Source: Paenirhizobium naphthalenivorans (GTDB taxonomy: Bacteria > Pseudomonadota > Alphaproteobacteria > Rhizobiales > Rhizobiaceae). From it: DNA of 64,000 bases. Under the pieces are notes generated by a model. That model was not told the origin of the DNA, did not search any database, and saw only the letters and a list, made by a program, of their open reading frames with translations. Position numbers and translations under genes: made by a program. Positions 54,584-63,910 of this stretch are shown here, piece by piece (positions within the stretch are counted from its first letter, which is position 1; every line of letters starts with the position of its first letter). Location of the stretch: positions 329,492-393,491 of the forward strand of contig NZ_BJZP01000001.1 in NCBI RefSeq assembly GCF_007992095.1, read 5' to 3'.

Positions 54584-55555
54584 GTGGCTGCTGATCCAGA
54601 GACGAGTGAAAAGCCGGCGGTGAAGCCTAGGCGGATCGAGGCACTGGATGCGGCACGGGGCCTCGCCCTCATCGCCATGGCCACCTACCATTTCACCTGG
54701 GATTTCGAGTTTTTTGGTTATCTCGATCCAGGGACGGCAACCCACGGCTGGCTCAAACTCTATGCCCGGGTCATCGCGTCGTCCTTCCTGTTCCTCGCCG
54801 GCTTCAGCCTGGTGCTGGCGCAATATCCGGTTCTGAAACCCCGATCCTTCGCCAAGCGGCTCGCCGTGATCGTCGCGGCCGCCCTGGCAATCACCTTGGC
54901 CACGGCGATCGCTATGCCTGACGGATTGATCTTCTTCGGCATATTGCATGCGATCGCCGCCGCCAGCCTGATCGGGCTTGCGTTCCTGCGTCTGCCACCC
55001 GTGCTGACGCTTCTCGCCGCCGCCGGTGCCATCGCCCTGCCCGACTCCTACCGCTCGGAGATCTTCGACGCGCCGGCTCTGCTGTTCGTTGGCCTTTCCG
55101 AGCACCTGCCGCGCTCGAACGACTATGTGCCGCTGTTTCCATGGATCGGCGCGCTACTGATCGGGATTGCGACGGCGCGGATCGCCATGGCCCGAGGCTG
55201 GCTGGTCAGGCTGGCGCACGTACCGGCTGGCCCAGGTTGGCTCAGGTTGGCCGGCCGCAACAGCCTTCTCGTTTACCTCGTGCACCAGCCTCTGTTGATC
55301 GCGGTGGTTTTCATGATCTCGATCATAGCACCGCCACAAAAAGCGGATCCTATACAGTCCTATCTGGCGAGTTGTGAAAGCGCTTGCCTGGCCGAGGGTT
55401 CGGATGCGGGGCTCTGCACTCGCTTCTGTGCCTGCACGCTCGACCGGCTGCAGCAGCAGTCGCTTCTCGCACCGCTCCAGTCTGGCGCAATCTTGCCGGA
55501 CAAGGATGCGCGAATACTAGAGCTTGCGCGTGAATGTTCGGCCATCAGTCAATGA
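54584..55555 (+). CDS. DUF1624 (HGSNAT-like acyltransferase) membrane protein
   Basis: A 323-residue protein starting at GTG 54584 with AAAGGAG six bases upstream; in-frame ATGs upstream (54560) have no such site. RIEALDAARGLALIAMATYH opens the DUF1624/heparan-alpha-glucosaminide acetyltransferase-like fold. About ten helices follow. The C-terminus is an unusual soluble region with six cysteines (CESACLAEG, LCTRFCACT), likely periplasmic and disulfide-bonded. It may acetylate exported glycans; the substrate is unknown. Confidence 0.82.
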   Translation: MAADPETSEKPAVKPRRIEALDAARGLALIAMATYHFTWDFEFFGYLDPGTATHGWLKLYARVIASSFLFLAGFSLVLAQYPVLKPRSFAKRLAVIVAAALAITLATAIAMPDGLIFFGILHAIAAASLIGLAFLRLPPVLTLLAAAGAIALPDSYRSEIFDAPALLFVGLSEHLPRSNDYVPLFPWIGALLIGIATARIAMARGWLVRLAHVPAGPGWLRLAGRNSLLVYLVHQPLLIAVVFMISIIAPPQKADPIQSYLASCESACLAEGSDAGLCTRFCACTLDRLQQQSLLAPLQSGAILPDKDARILELARECSAISQ

Positions 55556-55567
55556 CAGGACCTGATC

Positions 55568-56044
55568 ATGAATGCCTATAGGTTGAAGCCCCTCACCTTT
55601 CCCTGGCCACCCGTTTTGTACGGCCTGGCCATCCTCTTCGCCTTGCTGGCCGACCGCTTCGTCGGCATCCTTCCTTCAGTGATGCCGAACGGCTATCTGT
55701 TCTATGCGATCGGCGCGCTATTGGTCGCCACCGCGCTGTCTCTCGACCTCTGGGCGATCAAGACGCTGGTCGATTATCGCACCACGGTCATGCCGCATCG
55801 CGGCGCGCAACGGCTGGTGACCAGCGGTCCGTTCCGTTACAGCCGGAATCCGATCTATCTGGGCTATACGCTGATCACGCTCGCGATCGGCTTCCTGACC
55901 GGCAGCGCCTGGTTCTTCGTCGCAGCCATCTCGGCGGCAATCGTCACCACTGTCATCGCCATCCGCAAGGAAGAGATGCATCTGCTGGCGCGGTTCGGTA
56001 TCGACTTCGAGCAGTATTGCCAGCGCACGCGGCGCTGGATCTGA
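55568..56044 (+). CDS. ICMT-family membrane methyltransferase
   Basis: A 158-residue protein of the isoprenylcysteine carboxyl methyltransferase/PEMT-like type. The helices are followed by LVTSGPFRYSRNPIYLGYTL, where the RNPxYLG motif and the late EEMHLLARFGIDFEQYCQR bind SAM. It lies 12 bases after the DUF1624 gene and is probably cotranscribed. Bacterial substrates are usually small lipids or quinones; not known here. Confidence 0.88.
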   Translation: MNAYRLKPLTFPWPPVLYGLAILFALLADRFVGILPSVMPNGYLFYAIGALLVATALSLDLWAIKTLVDYRTTVMPHRGAQRLVTSGPFRYSRNPIYLGYTLITLAIGFLTGSAWFFVAAISAAIVTTVIAIRKEEMHLLARFGIDFEQYCQRTRRWI

Positions 56045-56062
56045 GGCGTGATCGACGGCGGA

Positions 56063-56449
56063 TCAGCTGCCGACGCCGATTTCTACAAGCCGGGTCAGGC
56101 AGGCCTCTTCGGCCTGATCAAGTTCGGCAAGCGTCTCTTCGATATCGCGCCGCTTCTGCCGCAGGTCGTCGCGCTTTTCGTCGATCTTCTTCATCATCAG
56201 CTTCAGCTGACCGATCTCACCCGGCGGTTCCTTGTAAACGTGGACTATTTCCCGGATTTCGGCTACGGTAAAGCCGATCCGCCGGCCGCGCAGAATTTCT
56301 TGCAGCAGATGCCGGTCAGCCGCGCGATAGAGACGCGTGCGACCGCGACGCTCCGGATGGAGCAGCCCTTCGTCTTCGTAGAAACGAAGCGTGCGGGTCG
56401 AGACTCCGAATTCGCGCGTCAGTTCAGTTATACTATAATGCTTCTTCAC
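56063..56449 (-). CDS. MerR-family regulator (LiuR-like)
   Basis: A 128-residue regulator. The winged helix is SITELTREFGVSTRTLRFYE, followed by HPERRGRTRLYRAADRHLLQ and a long coiled coil (LKLMMKKIDEKRDDLRQKRR). It resembles LiuR, which controls branched-chain amino acid catabolism through acyl-CoA. Such genes usually neighbour isovaleryl-CoA dehydrogenase; none is in the window. Its promoter overlaps the dyad at 56484-56505, so it is probably autoregulated. Confidence 0.88.
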   Translation of the reverse strand: MKKHYSITELTREFGVSTRTLRFYEDEGLLHPERRGRTRLYRAADRHLLQEILRGRRIGFTVAEIREIVHVYKEPPGEIGQLKLMMKKIDEKRDDLRQKRRDIEETLAELDQAEEACLTRLVEIGVGS

Positions 56450-56477
56450 AACCGTTCCGATTCATTTGGGAAACGGC

Positions 56478-56505
56478 ATAATATTGACTTTTACGTATAA
56501 GTCAA
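56478..56505 (-). promoter_or_regulatory. Promoter and operator of the LiuR-like gene
   Basis: On the minus strand TTGACT (-35) is followed after 16 bases by TATTAT (-10). The -35 and spacer coincide with an inverted repeat, TTGACTT and AAGTCAA, around an ACGT centre, the pattern of LiuR-type operators. Confidence 0.75.
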
Positions 56506-56516
56506 TTTTTGCGCTG

Positions 56517-57935
56517 TCAGTGCAGGGTAAACCACCAGGTCGCCAAGCCAAGAAAAGCGAAAAAGCCGGTAATGTCGGTGACTGCGGTAACGAAAACGGC
56601 CGAGGAAACCGCCGGGTCGGCGCCGACCTTGTCGAGTAGCAAAGGGATCAAAATGCCGGCGACGGCGGCGGCGAACATGTTGATCAGCATGGCCGTGGCG
56701 ATGATGCCACCGATGTTGACATCATGAAACCAGAAACCGGCGATGACCCCGATCAGGACGCCGAAGACCATGCCATTGAGCAGGCCGACACCCGCCTCTC
56801 GTCGCACGACTCGCCAAGCGTTGTGGATGTCGAGGTCGCGGGTGGCAAGCGCCCGCACCGAAACGGTCATGGTCTGCGAGCCGGCATTGCCGCCCATGCC
56901 CGCGACGATCGGCATCAGAACGGCGAGCGCGACGATTTCCTGGATCGTGGCCTCAAACAGCGAGATCACCGAGGCGGCGAGGAAGGCGGTCAGCAGATTG
57001 ACCAGCAGCCAGGGAATACGCGAACGTGAGGTTTCGCGGATGCTGTCCGACAGCTCTTCGTCGCCGACACCACCGAGACGCATCAGGTCTTCCTCGGCCT
57101 CCTCCTGGATCACGTCGACCACGTCGTCAATGGTCAGCACGCCGACCAGCCGCTCGTTCTCGTCGACGACGGCGGCCGACAGAAGGTCGTATTGCTCGAA
57201 CAGCTGGGCCGCCTCCTCCTGGTCCATTTCGGCCGGGATCGGATGACTCGTCTCGCGCATGATCGTCTCGATCTTCACCTGCCGCTTGGTGCGCAGGATT
57301 CGATCGAGATCGACGGTGCCGAGTAATTTGAAGGTCGGGTCGATGACAAAGATCTGGGTGAAGGTCTCGGGCAGCCCCTCCTCGTCGCGCATGTAGTCGA
57401 TCGTCTGTCCGACCGTCCAGAAGGGCGGCACGGCAACGAACTCCGTCTGCATACGGCGACCAGCCGAGCTTTCCGGATAGTCGAGCGCACGCCGCAGCCG
57501 GACGCGTTCGGTGAACGGCAGTTGCGCGAGGATCTCCTCGCGGTCCTCATGATCAAGGTCCTCGAGAATGTAGACGGCGTCATCCGAATCGAGATCGCCA
57601 ATTGCCGCAGCGATCTGGGCGTTCGGCAGGTGCTCGACAATCTGCAGTCGGATCGCCTCGTCCACCTCGGTCAGCGCCGTCAGATCGAAGTCGTCGCCGA
57701 GCAGGAGAACGAGCGCGATGCGCTGGTCCGGCTGCAGCGCCTCGATCAGATCGCCCAGTTCCGATTCGTGCAGTCGCGCGACATGCTGACGCAGGAAAAG
57801 AAGGTCTCGATCGGCAATCGCCGCACCGACCATGGCGCGGAAATCGGTGCGGATCGAGCCATCCTCGGCGTAAACGTCTTCCTGGCTCTCTTCAGGATGA
57901 GCGCGAACGAGAATATCTTCGCCGGTCTCGGTCAT
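56517..57935 (-). CDS. mgtE: Magnesium transporter
   Basis: A 472-residue MgtE channel. The N domain (superhelix) spans residues 35-150 (SELGDLIEALQPDQRIALVL). Two CBS domains follow (DLDRILRTKRQVKIETIMRE and DLLSAAVVDENERLVGVLTI), then five helices with VLMPIVAGMGGNAGSQTMTV. The N and CBS domains sense cytosolic Mg2+ and gate the pore. Promoter not visible in the divergent gap. Confidence 0.95.
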   Translation of the reverse strand: MTETGEDILVRAHPEESQEDVYAEDGSIRTDFRAMVGAAIADRDLLFLRQHVARLHESELGDLIEALQPDQRIALVLLLGDDFDLTALTEVDEAIRLQIVEHLPNAQIAAAIGDLDSDDAVYILEDLDHEDREEILAQLPFTERVRLRRALDYPESSAGRRMQTEFVAVPPFWTVGQTIDYMRDEEGLPETFTQIFVIDPTFKLLGTVDLDRILRTKRQVKIETIMRETSHPIPAEMDQEEAAQLFEQYDLLSAAVVDENERLVGVLTIDDVVDVIQEEAEEDLMRLGGVGDEELSDSIRETSRSRIPWLLVNLLTAFLAASVISLFEATIQEIVALAVLMPIVAGMGGNAGSQTMTVSVRALATRDLDIHNAWRVVRREAGVGLLNGMVFGVLIGVIAGFWFHDVNIGGIIATAMLINMFAAAVAGILIPLLLDKVGADPAVSSAVFVTAVTDITGFFAFLGLATWWFTLH

Positions 57936-58145
57936 GCTGCGCCCTCACCGTTCCAAATCCTATGCCGGCTTTCCCGCCGCCGAGGAGAATGGCGGTGGAA
58001 AATGCTTTGTCAACAATCGCCTAGCGGATTTCATCGGTCGATATGCAATTGCGAACAGTTCCTGCTAACCTAAGGACGAAGCGCGGTCCAGCCTTGATTA
58101 GCCTGTCGCTTTGCCGGTCTGTCCCGCCCGCCGCAAGAGGTATCC

Positions 58146-58640
58146 GTGAGCCTTCGTCCGATCATTCGTTTTCCCGATCCCGCATTGAAAACCATCTGCC
58201 TGGCCGTCGAGGAATTCGACACCGGTCTACGCCAGCTTGTCGATGATCTTTATGACACCATGCGGGCGGCGCCAGGCGTCGGAATCACCGCCTCGCATAT
58301 CGGCGTGGCGCTCAGAGTCGTCGTGCTCGACCTCGCAGAAATTGGCGGACGGCGCGACTACGTCAACCCGGAGATCCTCTGGTTCTCGCCCGAGACCATG
58401 GAACATACCGAAGGCAGCGTCTCCATGCCCGGCGCGACGGAAACAGTGACGCGGCCGCGCGCCATCGACATCCGCTACCGCGATCTCGATGGGGCCGTGC
58501 GCGAGGAACGACTGGAGGGCTTTCCCGCCATCTGTATGCAACACGAGGTCGATCAGCTTGACGGCCTGTTCTGGCTACAACGCCTCTCCAAACTGAAGCG
58601 CGACCGGCTGGTGAAGAAGTGGGAAAAGAGCAGCAGGTAA
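58146..58640 (+). CDS. Peptide-deformylase-like protein lacking metal ligands
   Basis: A 164-residue protein of the deformylase fold. The three catalytic motifs are altered: motif 1 reads GVGITASHIG (Gln replaced), motif 2 reads EGSVSMPG (the metal-binding Cys replaced by Ser), motif 3 reads QHEVDQLDG (second His replaced by Gln). Two of three metal ligands are therefore absent, so deformylase activity is unlikely. Similar proteins occur in other Rhizobiales. It may bind N-terminal peptides or ribosomes without catalysis. Confidence 0.85.
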   Translation: MSLRPIIRFPDPALKTICLAVEEFDTGLRQLVDDLYDTMRAAPGVGITASHIGVALRVVVLDLAEIGGRRDYVNPEILWFSPETMEHTEGSVSMPGATETVTRPRAIDIRYRDLDGAVREERLEGFPAICMQHEVDQLDGLFWLQRLSKLKRDRLVKKWEKSSR

Positions 58641-58950
58641 CCGACGCGGTCGCCAGAAACAGACGAACCCCACCCTTCATGTTCGTTTAGCTGACGAAAT
58701 CGGAAGGTACGGGGCATGGCCGTCTCACGACCGGCACGTATAAAGGTGCTGGTCGCCAGCGGTGTGGAGATGAGTTATGCCGGTGCTGGGCGTAGATGGC
58801 GCGACGCAGGTGCGCAGCCTCGTCCCAACCATGGGGAGACACCCCTATCACGCGCGATAGAGATTGAACCAGCTTGATGGCGAACCGCGGAAACGACAAA
58901 GCCGGCTGCCTTTCGGCGAGCCGGCTTTCGTATTCTTCCCAAAGGAAGAA

Positions 58951-59035
58951 TGGTGCGGTCGAGAAGACTCGAACTTCCACGTCTTGCGACACAGCGACCT
59001 CAACGCTGCGCGTCTACCAATTCCGCCACGACCGC
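58951..59035 (-). tRNA. tRNA-Leu (anticodon GAG)
   Basis: A class II tRNA of 85 bases, CCA encoded. Acceptor stem GCGGTCG/CGACCGC, D-arm GTGGCGGAATTGGTAGAC, anticodon stem CAGCG/CGCTG with loop TTGAGGT, a short variable arm, and T-arm ending in AAGTTCGAGTCTT. The anticodon GAG reads CUC and CUU. Confidence 0.95.
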
Positions 59036-59225
59036 ATCTTGGTAGCGCCGAATTGCTCCGGCGGGGCTGCATGTAGCAAAAGCATTTGGGGTGCACAAGG
59101 GCATGATGACAGTTTTTTGAGATTTCCCCAAACGGCCTGTGCATGCCCTCGCCGGGCACTATGCCGCAGCCCTTGAAGTCCCGGGATTTTCTTGCCAAGT
59201 AGAAGGAAAATGAGGGCTTTTCCCG

Positions 59226-59975
59226 ATGCAGCGCACCGACCTTTCAATCGAGATGTTTCCACAGCCCGGCTCTGCGCCGGTGCGTTGGCGTATCTCGGAC
59301 ACTCTTGTTCCCTATGAAGAGGCCGTGGCCGAAATGGAGCGTCAGGTCGCCGCGATCGCCAATGGCGAGGCCGACGAACTCGTCTGGCTGCTCGAACACC
59401 CGCCCCTCTATACCGCCGGCACCAGCGCTGATTCCGCCGACCTGATCGATCCGGAGCGTTTCCCGGTGTTTGCGACAGGCCGGGGTGGCGAATACACCTA
59501 TCACGGGCCTGGCCAGCGGGTCGCATACGTGATGATCGACCTGAAACGTCGGCGCCAGGACGTGCGCGCCTATGTGGCCGCGCTCGAAGAGGTGGTGATC
59601 CGCACACTCGAGAAGATGAACGTTACGGGCGAACGGCGCGAGGACCGGGTCGGCGTGTGGGTACGCCGCCCTGAAAAACCGAGGATTGCCGACGGCTCGA
59701 TGGCCGAGGACAAAATCGCAGCGCTTGGCATCAGACTCCGCCGCTGGGTGAGCTTCCATGGACTGTCGATCAATGTCGATCCGGACCTCTCGCACTTCTC
59801 CGGCATCGTGCCTTGCGGAATCAGCGACCATGGCGTGACGAGTCTGGTCGACCTGGGACAACTGGTGATGATGACCGATGTCGACGTCAGGCTGCGCGAG
59901 GCCTTTGAAGAGGTCTTCGGGCCGACCGTGCGCGATGAGGGTGCCCAGTCAGATGGCATAGGTGCCGACGTATAG
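59226..59975 (+). CDS. lipB: Lipoyl(octanoyl) transferase
   Basis: Moves octanoate from acyl carrier protein to lipoyl domains, the first step of lipoylation. The 249 residues include the [18 protein letters not shown] signature, [17 protein letters not shown] with the Lys, and the catalytic Cys in [15 protein letters not shown]. No promoter was recognised. Confidence 0.95.
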   Translation: MQRTDLSIEMFPQPGSAPVRWRISDTLVPYEEAVAEMERQVAAIANGEADELVWLLEHPPLYTAGTSADSADLIDPERFPVFATGRGGEYTYHGPGQRVAYVMIDLKRRRQDVRAYVAALEEVVIRTLEKMNVTGERREDRVGVWVRRPEKPRIADGSMAEDKIAALGIRLRRWVSFHGLSINVDPDLSHFSGIVPCGISDHGVTSLVDLGQLVMMTDVDVRLREAFEEVFGPTVRDEGAQSDGIGADV

Positions 59976-60063
59976 GACCTGCTACTGTACCACGCCCCGA
60001 TCAAGCGGGCTTGATCGACTCTCGGACAAGTGCTTGGTGAACGCTTTAGCGAGAACAGCGACC

Positions 60064-60990
60064 ATGTCCGACAGACAAGCCACCGGGACCGACGACACGA
60101 TCAAGGGCATGGCGCTCATGGCTGGCTGCATGCTGGTCCTGCCCTTCATGGACGCGATCGCCAAGTATATGGCCAATGTCGAGGGCATGTCGCCCGGCCA
60201 GGTAAATTTCTACCGCTTCTTCTTCCAGGTCGTCTGCATCGTGCCGTTCCTTCTCGCCGCGCAAGGATGGAGCGCGCTTTCGGCCAAACGACCGGGCCTC
60301 AACCTCTTGCGCGGCGTCCTGCACGGCGCGGCGAGTCTGATGTTCTTCACCGCGGTCAAATACATGCCGCTCGCCGACGTCTTCGCCATTTATTTCGTCG
60401 AGCCATTCATCCTCACGGCGCTCTCGGCGATCTTCCTTGGCGAAAAGGTCGGCTGGCGGCGGTGGCTGGCGATCGCGGTCGGCTTCGGCGGCGCCATGAT
60501 TGTCATCCAGCCAAGCTACGCCATCTTCGGCCTGACCTCGCTCCTGCCGGTCGCATGCGCCTTCCTCTACGCGCTCTACATGTTTCTCAACCGCGCCATC
60601 GGCGAGGCCGACTCCCCCGTCACCATGCAGACCATGGCCGGTATCGGCGGCACATTGTTCATGGGCGCCGTGCTGTATGGCGGTCAGGCGGCGGGACAGG
60701 CGGATTTCGCCATGTCCCTGCCTTCCAGCTGGCTCGCGCTCGGCCTTCTCGTCATCCTCGGCTCAATATCGGGCTATGCCCACCTCATCGTCGTCCGCGC
60801 CTTCCGCATGGCGCCGCTATCGGTCCTGGCACCATTCCAGTATTTCGAGATCATAGCGGCCACGGTTCTCGGCTACGCGCTATTCGGCGACTTTCCGACT
60901 GTGTCAAAATGGGGCGGCATCCTGATCATCGTCGGCTCAGGACTGTTCATTCTCTGGCGCGAAAGGCGCAGGGCCGCAGAAAGGCGATAA
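60064..60990 (+). CDS. EamA/DMT-family transporter
   Basis: A 308-residue permease with ten helices in two EamA repeats. KYMPLADVFAIYFVEPFILT lies in the first and FRMAPLSVLAPFQYFEIIAA in the second. The start at 60064 was taken as downstream of the lipB stop. Substrate unknown; amino acid or riboflavin-type export is common in the family. Confidence 0.9.
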   Translation: MSDRQATGTDDTIKGMALMAGCMLVLPFMDAIAKYMANVEGMSPGQVNFYRFFFQVVCIVPFLLAAQGWSALSAKRPGLNLLRGVLHGAASLMFFTAVKYMPLADVFAIYFVEPFILTALSAIFLGEKVGWRRWLAIAVGFGGAMIVIQPSYAIFGLTSLLPVACAFLYALYMFLNRAIGEADSPVTMQTMAGIGGTLFMGAVLYGGQAAGQADFAMSLPSSWLALGLLVILGSISGYAHLIVVRAFRMAPLSVLAPFQYFEIIAATVLGYALFGDFPTVSKWGGILIIVGSGLFILWRERRRAAERR

Positions 60991-61095
60991 TTCTAACAAT
61001 GACGGTAAACCGGCACTAACCCTCTCTCTTGGCGGAAAAGCAAGATTTGCCGGTTAACACTTCTCCCAGTTTCATGATGAAACAGGGATAGAAAG

Positions 61096-61803
61096 ATGAG
61101 CGATTATCGGCTCTCTTTTCCGGCATGTGTCGTCGCCGGGAAGATCAGGCTGTCCGCCGAGGACATGCTGCTATTGCGGAAATATACCTTCCCGGAGGGT
61201 ATCAAGACGTCCGACGATGTCGTGACGCTTCTGACGCTCGACGCGTGCTGTCCGGAGAAATGCCCGCAGTGGCGCGACTATTTCGTCGAGCAACTTGCGC
61301 ACTTTATCGTCCATCACTGCTATCCGATCGGTTCACTCGACGAGATCAACGTCGACTGGCTGCGCCAGGTTTTGTGCGAAGATGGCGTGCTTGCCAGCGA
61401 GATCGCCCTTGAAACGGTGCTGCACGTCATGGATATCACCCGGTTTGTGCCGCTCTCGTTGACGCTTCTGATGCTCGATCAGTTGCGAGTAGCGCTTGAG
61501 GAACAGCGGGGCGCCTACGCCGCAAGGCGGACGGCCGGCCGCGCCATCGGCCCGGACGACATGGCGTTCATCAAGCGTGTTCTCCGAGACAGACAGGAAC
61601 CGGGAGAACCGGCCCTCTCACCTGCCACGATCGCCACCCTGGAAGCACTTGACCGGGCGACATCGCCGCGCCCGGCAGAATGGCATGGCGCGGCTGGATC
61701 GGCCGACCACCTGCGAAATGGCAAGACTCCCCCGCTCGAACAGCCGCGCCGCTGGCTGCAGGTGCCGGACTCCTTTTTCCTCCAGGATGAGATGGTGGCA
61801 TGA
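61096..61803 (+). CDS. Hypothetical protein with Cys-rich segment
   Basis: A 235-residue soluble protein. It contains TLDACCPEKCPQWRDYFVEQ, with three close cysteines that could bind metal, and a helical core (EIALETVLHVMDITRFVPLS). The last 80 residues are likely flexible. It lies 43 bases before the site-2 protease gene, same strand, and may be its partner or substrate. Family unrecognised. Confidence 0.75.
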   Translation: MSDYRLSFPACVVAGKIRLSAEDMLLLRKYTFPEGIKTSDDVVTLLTLDACCPEKCPQWRDYFVEQLAHFIVHHCYPIGSLDEINVDWLRQVLCEDGVLASEIALETVLHVMDITRFVPLSLTLLMLDQLRVALEEQRGAYAARRTAGRAIGPDDMAFIKRVLRDRQEPGEPALSPATIATLEALDRATSPRPAEWHGAAGSADHLRNGKTPPLEQPRRWLQVPDSFFLQDEMVA

Positions 61804-61846
61804 GCAGCGACGGCCCTCCTCTACAGCCTCGGAATTAAGGCGCGAA

Positions 61847-63130
61847 ATGACGACCTTTCAAGCCGCCGTCATCCTCCTTGGAATCAATCTCGGCCTGATC
61901 TGGCTGCTGATGGCGGCGCCGCTTGGCGTGCGCACGCTTCGGGTCATTCGCAAACTGGACAGGCGACCGGAAGAACTGTGGAATATAGCGCGCCACGGCG
62001 GCGGACTTGCCGACTGGCATCCGGCGATCGCGTCGGTCAGGCGGATCGATGGCCTGCCGGATCGTCTTGAGTTGCTCCTTCGCGATCCCGACCATAGCGG
62101 TCAACCGATCGTACGGACCTTGGCAATCGACCGGACCGGGGTTACGGCGGAAGGCGAATTCTCGTGCGACCTCAGGATCGTCGCCGACAGCGCGCTCGAC
62201 GCGGAATTCTGGTCCCGGTATCGGGAAGTACGCCGTGTCTGCCCCGCCGACGGAGGCTCAACCGTCATGATCGAACAGACCGACAATTATAGAGGCCTCG
62301 GCTCTCTGCTCTATCGCTATCTGCTGCTCGGCCGCGAAATGACAGCGCTGGAGAATCATCTTAACGGCAGGGTTCGGACGACGAACGGGAGACTGGCTCA
62401 TGCGTTCATCCAAGCCGCACTCGCGGCGCTATCGACCCTGCTGCTCTGGCCCTTCTTTGGCCTAGACCGTAACGGTCTGATGATATCGACCTTCCTCACG
62501 CTGGTGATCGTCTTCCACGAACTCGGCCACATGGTTGCCTTCCGTGCCTTCGGCCATGCCAGCACGCGGATGATCTTCGTGCCCCTGCTCGGTGGCATCG
62601 CGATCGGCGGGCGCCCCTATGACAGCCGCTTCGAGGTCGCCACATGCGCGCTGATGGGAGCTGGCGTATCCGCCTTTATCGTGCCGATCCTGATTGCCAT
62701 CCAGGAGGCGGCGGAGAGCGGTGCTTTGCCGGAAAGTGCTTCGGCGCCTCTTCTGGTGCTGCTCCTCATTCTTTCGGCCTTCAACCTGCTCAACCTACTG
62801 CCAACGCACCGATTCGATGGTGGTCAGGTGTTGCGCCAGCTCTTTCCCAGCCAAACCGCGCTGGCGCTTTCCACCTTCACCGTTACCGCTGCGATCGTCT
62901 GGACCGGATGGCGGATAGGACTGTCGCCCCAGATATTGATCGCTGGCCTTGCTGTCTTTTCTCTGCTCAGCCTGATCCGGAGCCGGAAGATCAAGCCGCA
63001 TCACAGCTTGACGCCGATGACGGCGCAACAGCGGCTACTGACCGGATTCGGCCTGTGTGCGGCGCTTGCCATCCATGCCGGGGGCATCATCCATGCGGCC
63101 GAGCGCTTGTTCACAGCATCTCCGCTCTGA
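61847..63130 (+). CDS. Membrane site-2 protease with N-terminal SRPBCC-like domain
   Basis: A 427-residue protein. One helix (AVILLGINLGLIWLLMAAPL) is followed by residues 30-165, which resemble a START/SRPBCC lipid-binding domain (PEELWNIARHGGGLADWHPA). The rest is an M50 protease: FHELGHMVAFRAFGH (zinc and catalytic Glu) and NLLPTHRFDGGQVLRQL (third ligand Asp). The SRPBCC-like domain is not usual in M50 enzymes. It is preceded by the Cys-rich hypothetical gene. Confidence 0.82.
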   Translation: MTTFQAAVILLGINLGLIWLLMAAPLGVRTLRVIRKLDRRPEELWNIARHGGGLADWHPAIASVRRIDGLPDRLELLLRDPDHSGQPIVRTLAIDRTGVTAEGEFSCDLRIVADSALDAEFWSRYREVRRVCPADGGSTVMIEQTDNYRGLGSLLYRYLLLGREMTALENHLNGRVRTTNGRLAHAFIQAALAALSTLLLWPFFGLDRNGLMISTFLTLVIVFHELGHMVAFRAFGHASTRMIFVPLLGGIAIGGRPYDSRFEVATCALMGAGVSAFIVPILIAIQEAAESGALPESASAPLLVLLLILSAFNLLNLLPTHRFDGGQVLRQLFPSQTALALSTFTVTAAIVWTGWRIGLSPQILIAGLAVFSLLSLIRSRKIKPHHSLTPMTAQQRLLTGFGLCAALAIHAGGIIHAAERLFTASPL

Positions 63131-63173
63131 CTGCCCCTTGACACCGGTTTAATGACCGGCTCCAAAGGCGGTC

Positions 63174-63794
63174 ATGGATACCGAGAACACTTCCCTCCCG
63201 AACGGCTATTCGGCCGTGCCCGCCGGCAAGATTGCCAATGTTGTCACTTGCCTCGAAATGCTGGAAAAGCCGCCGGCCAAAACTGTGCGTGCTCCAGAGA
63301 CAGGACTGAGCGTTGAACGCTGGGAAAATCCCGATCTCGGCGAATATCGCGCCCTGTTTCGGGCGGTCGGCGAGGAATGGATGTGGTTGTCGCGACTGGT
63401 CATGCCGGACGAAAAACTAAGCGCGATCCTGTCCGAGCCGGACGTTGATATCTACACGCTGAAGGACGGGAGGCGGCGCGTCGGCCTGCTTGAGCTGGAC
63501 TTCCGCACGCTTGGCGAATGCGAGCTTGTCTTCTGCGGCCTCGTCTCCGATGCCATCGGACAAGGCGCGGGGCGCGCTCTGATGAACGCCGCGATCGATA
63601 GGGCCTGGGAACGGCCGATCAAGCGTTTCTGGCTCCATACATGTCATTTCGACCACCCCGGTGCCATTGCCTTCTACCAGCGCTCCGGTTTCAGGCCCTA
63701 CGCATCGATGGTCGAAGTGACCGACGACCCGCGTCTCACCGGGCAGATGCGCCGCGATGCGGCCAAACATGTGCCGCTGATCGAGCCGCGCTGA
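63174..63794 (+). CDS. GNAT-family acetyltransferase
   Basis: A 206-residue N-acetyltransferase. The acetyl-CoA site is GLVSDAIGQGAGRALMNAAI, and TCHFDHPGAIAFYQRSGFRP is the conserved end. The first 60 residues are an extra, non-conserved segment. Acceptor unknown. It lies 43 bases after the site-2 protease gene. Confidence 0.9.
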   Translation: MDTENTSLPNGYSAVPAGKIANVVTCLEMLEKPPAKTVRAPETGLSVERWENPDLGEYRALFRAVGEEWMWLSRLVMPDEKLSAILSEPDVDIYTLKDGRRRVGLLELDFRTLGECELVFCGLVSDAIGQGAGRALMNAAIDRAWERPIKRFWLHTCHFDHPGAIAFYQRSGFRPYASMVEVTDDPRLTGQMRRDAAKHVPLIEPR

Positions 63795-63910
63795 GTTTAG
63801 TCAATCCCATTGTCTTTTGATTGCGCGCGGCCTCAAGCCCGCGCGACCTCTTGAGACTGTTTCGCCCGCTGTGCGAAGATCAGCACCACAACCGAACAAC
63901 GGAGAGCCCC

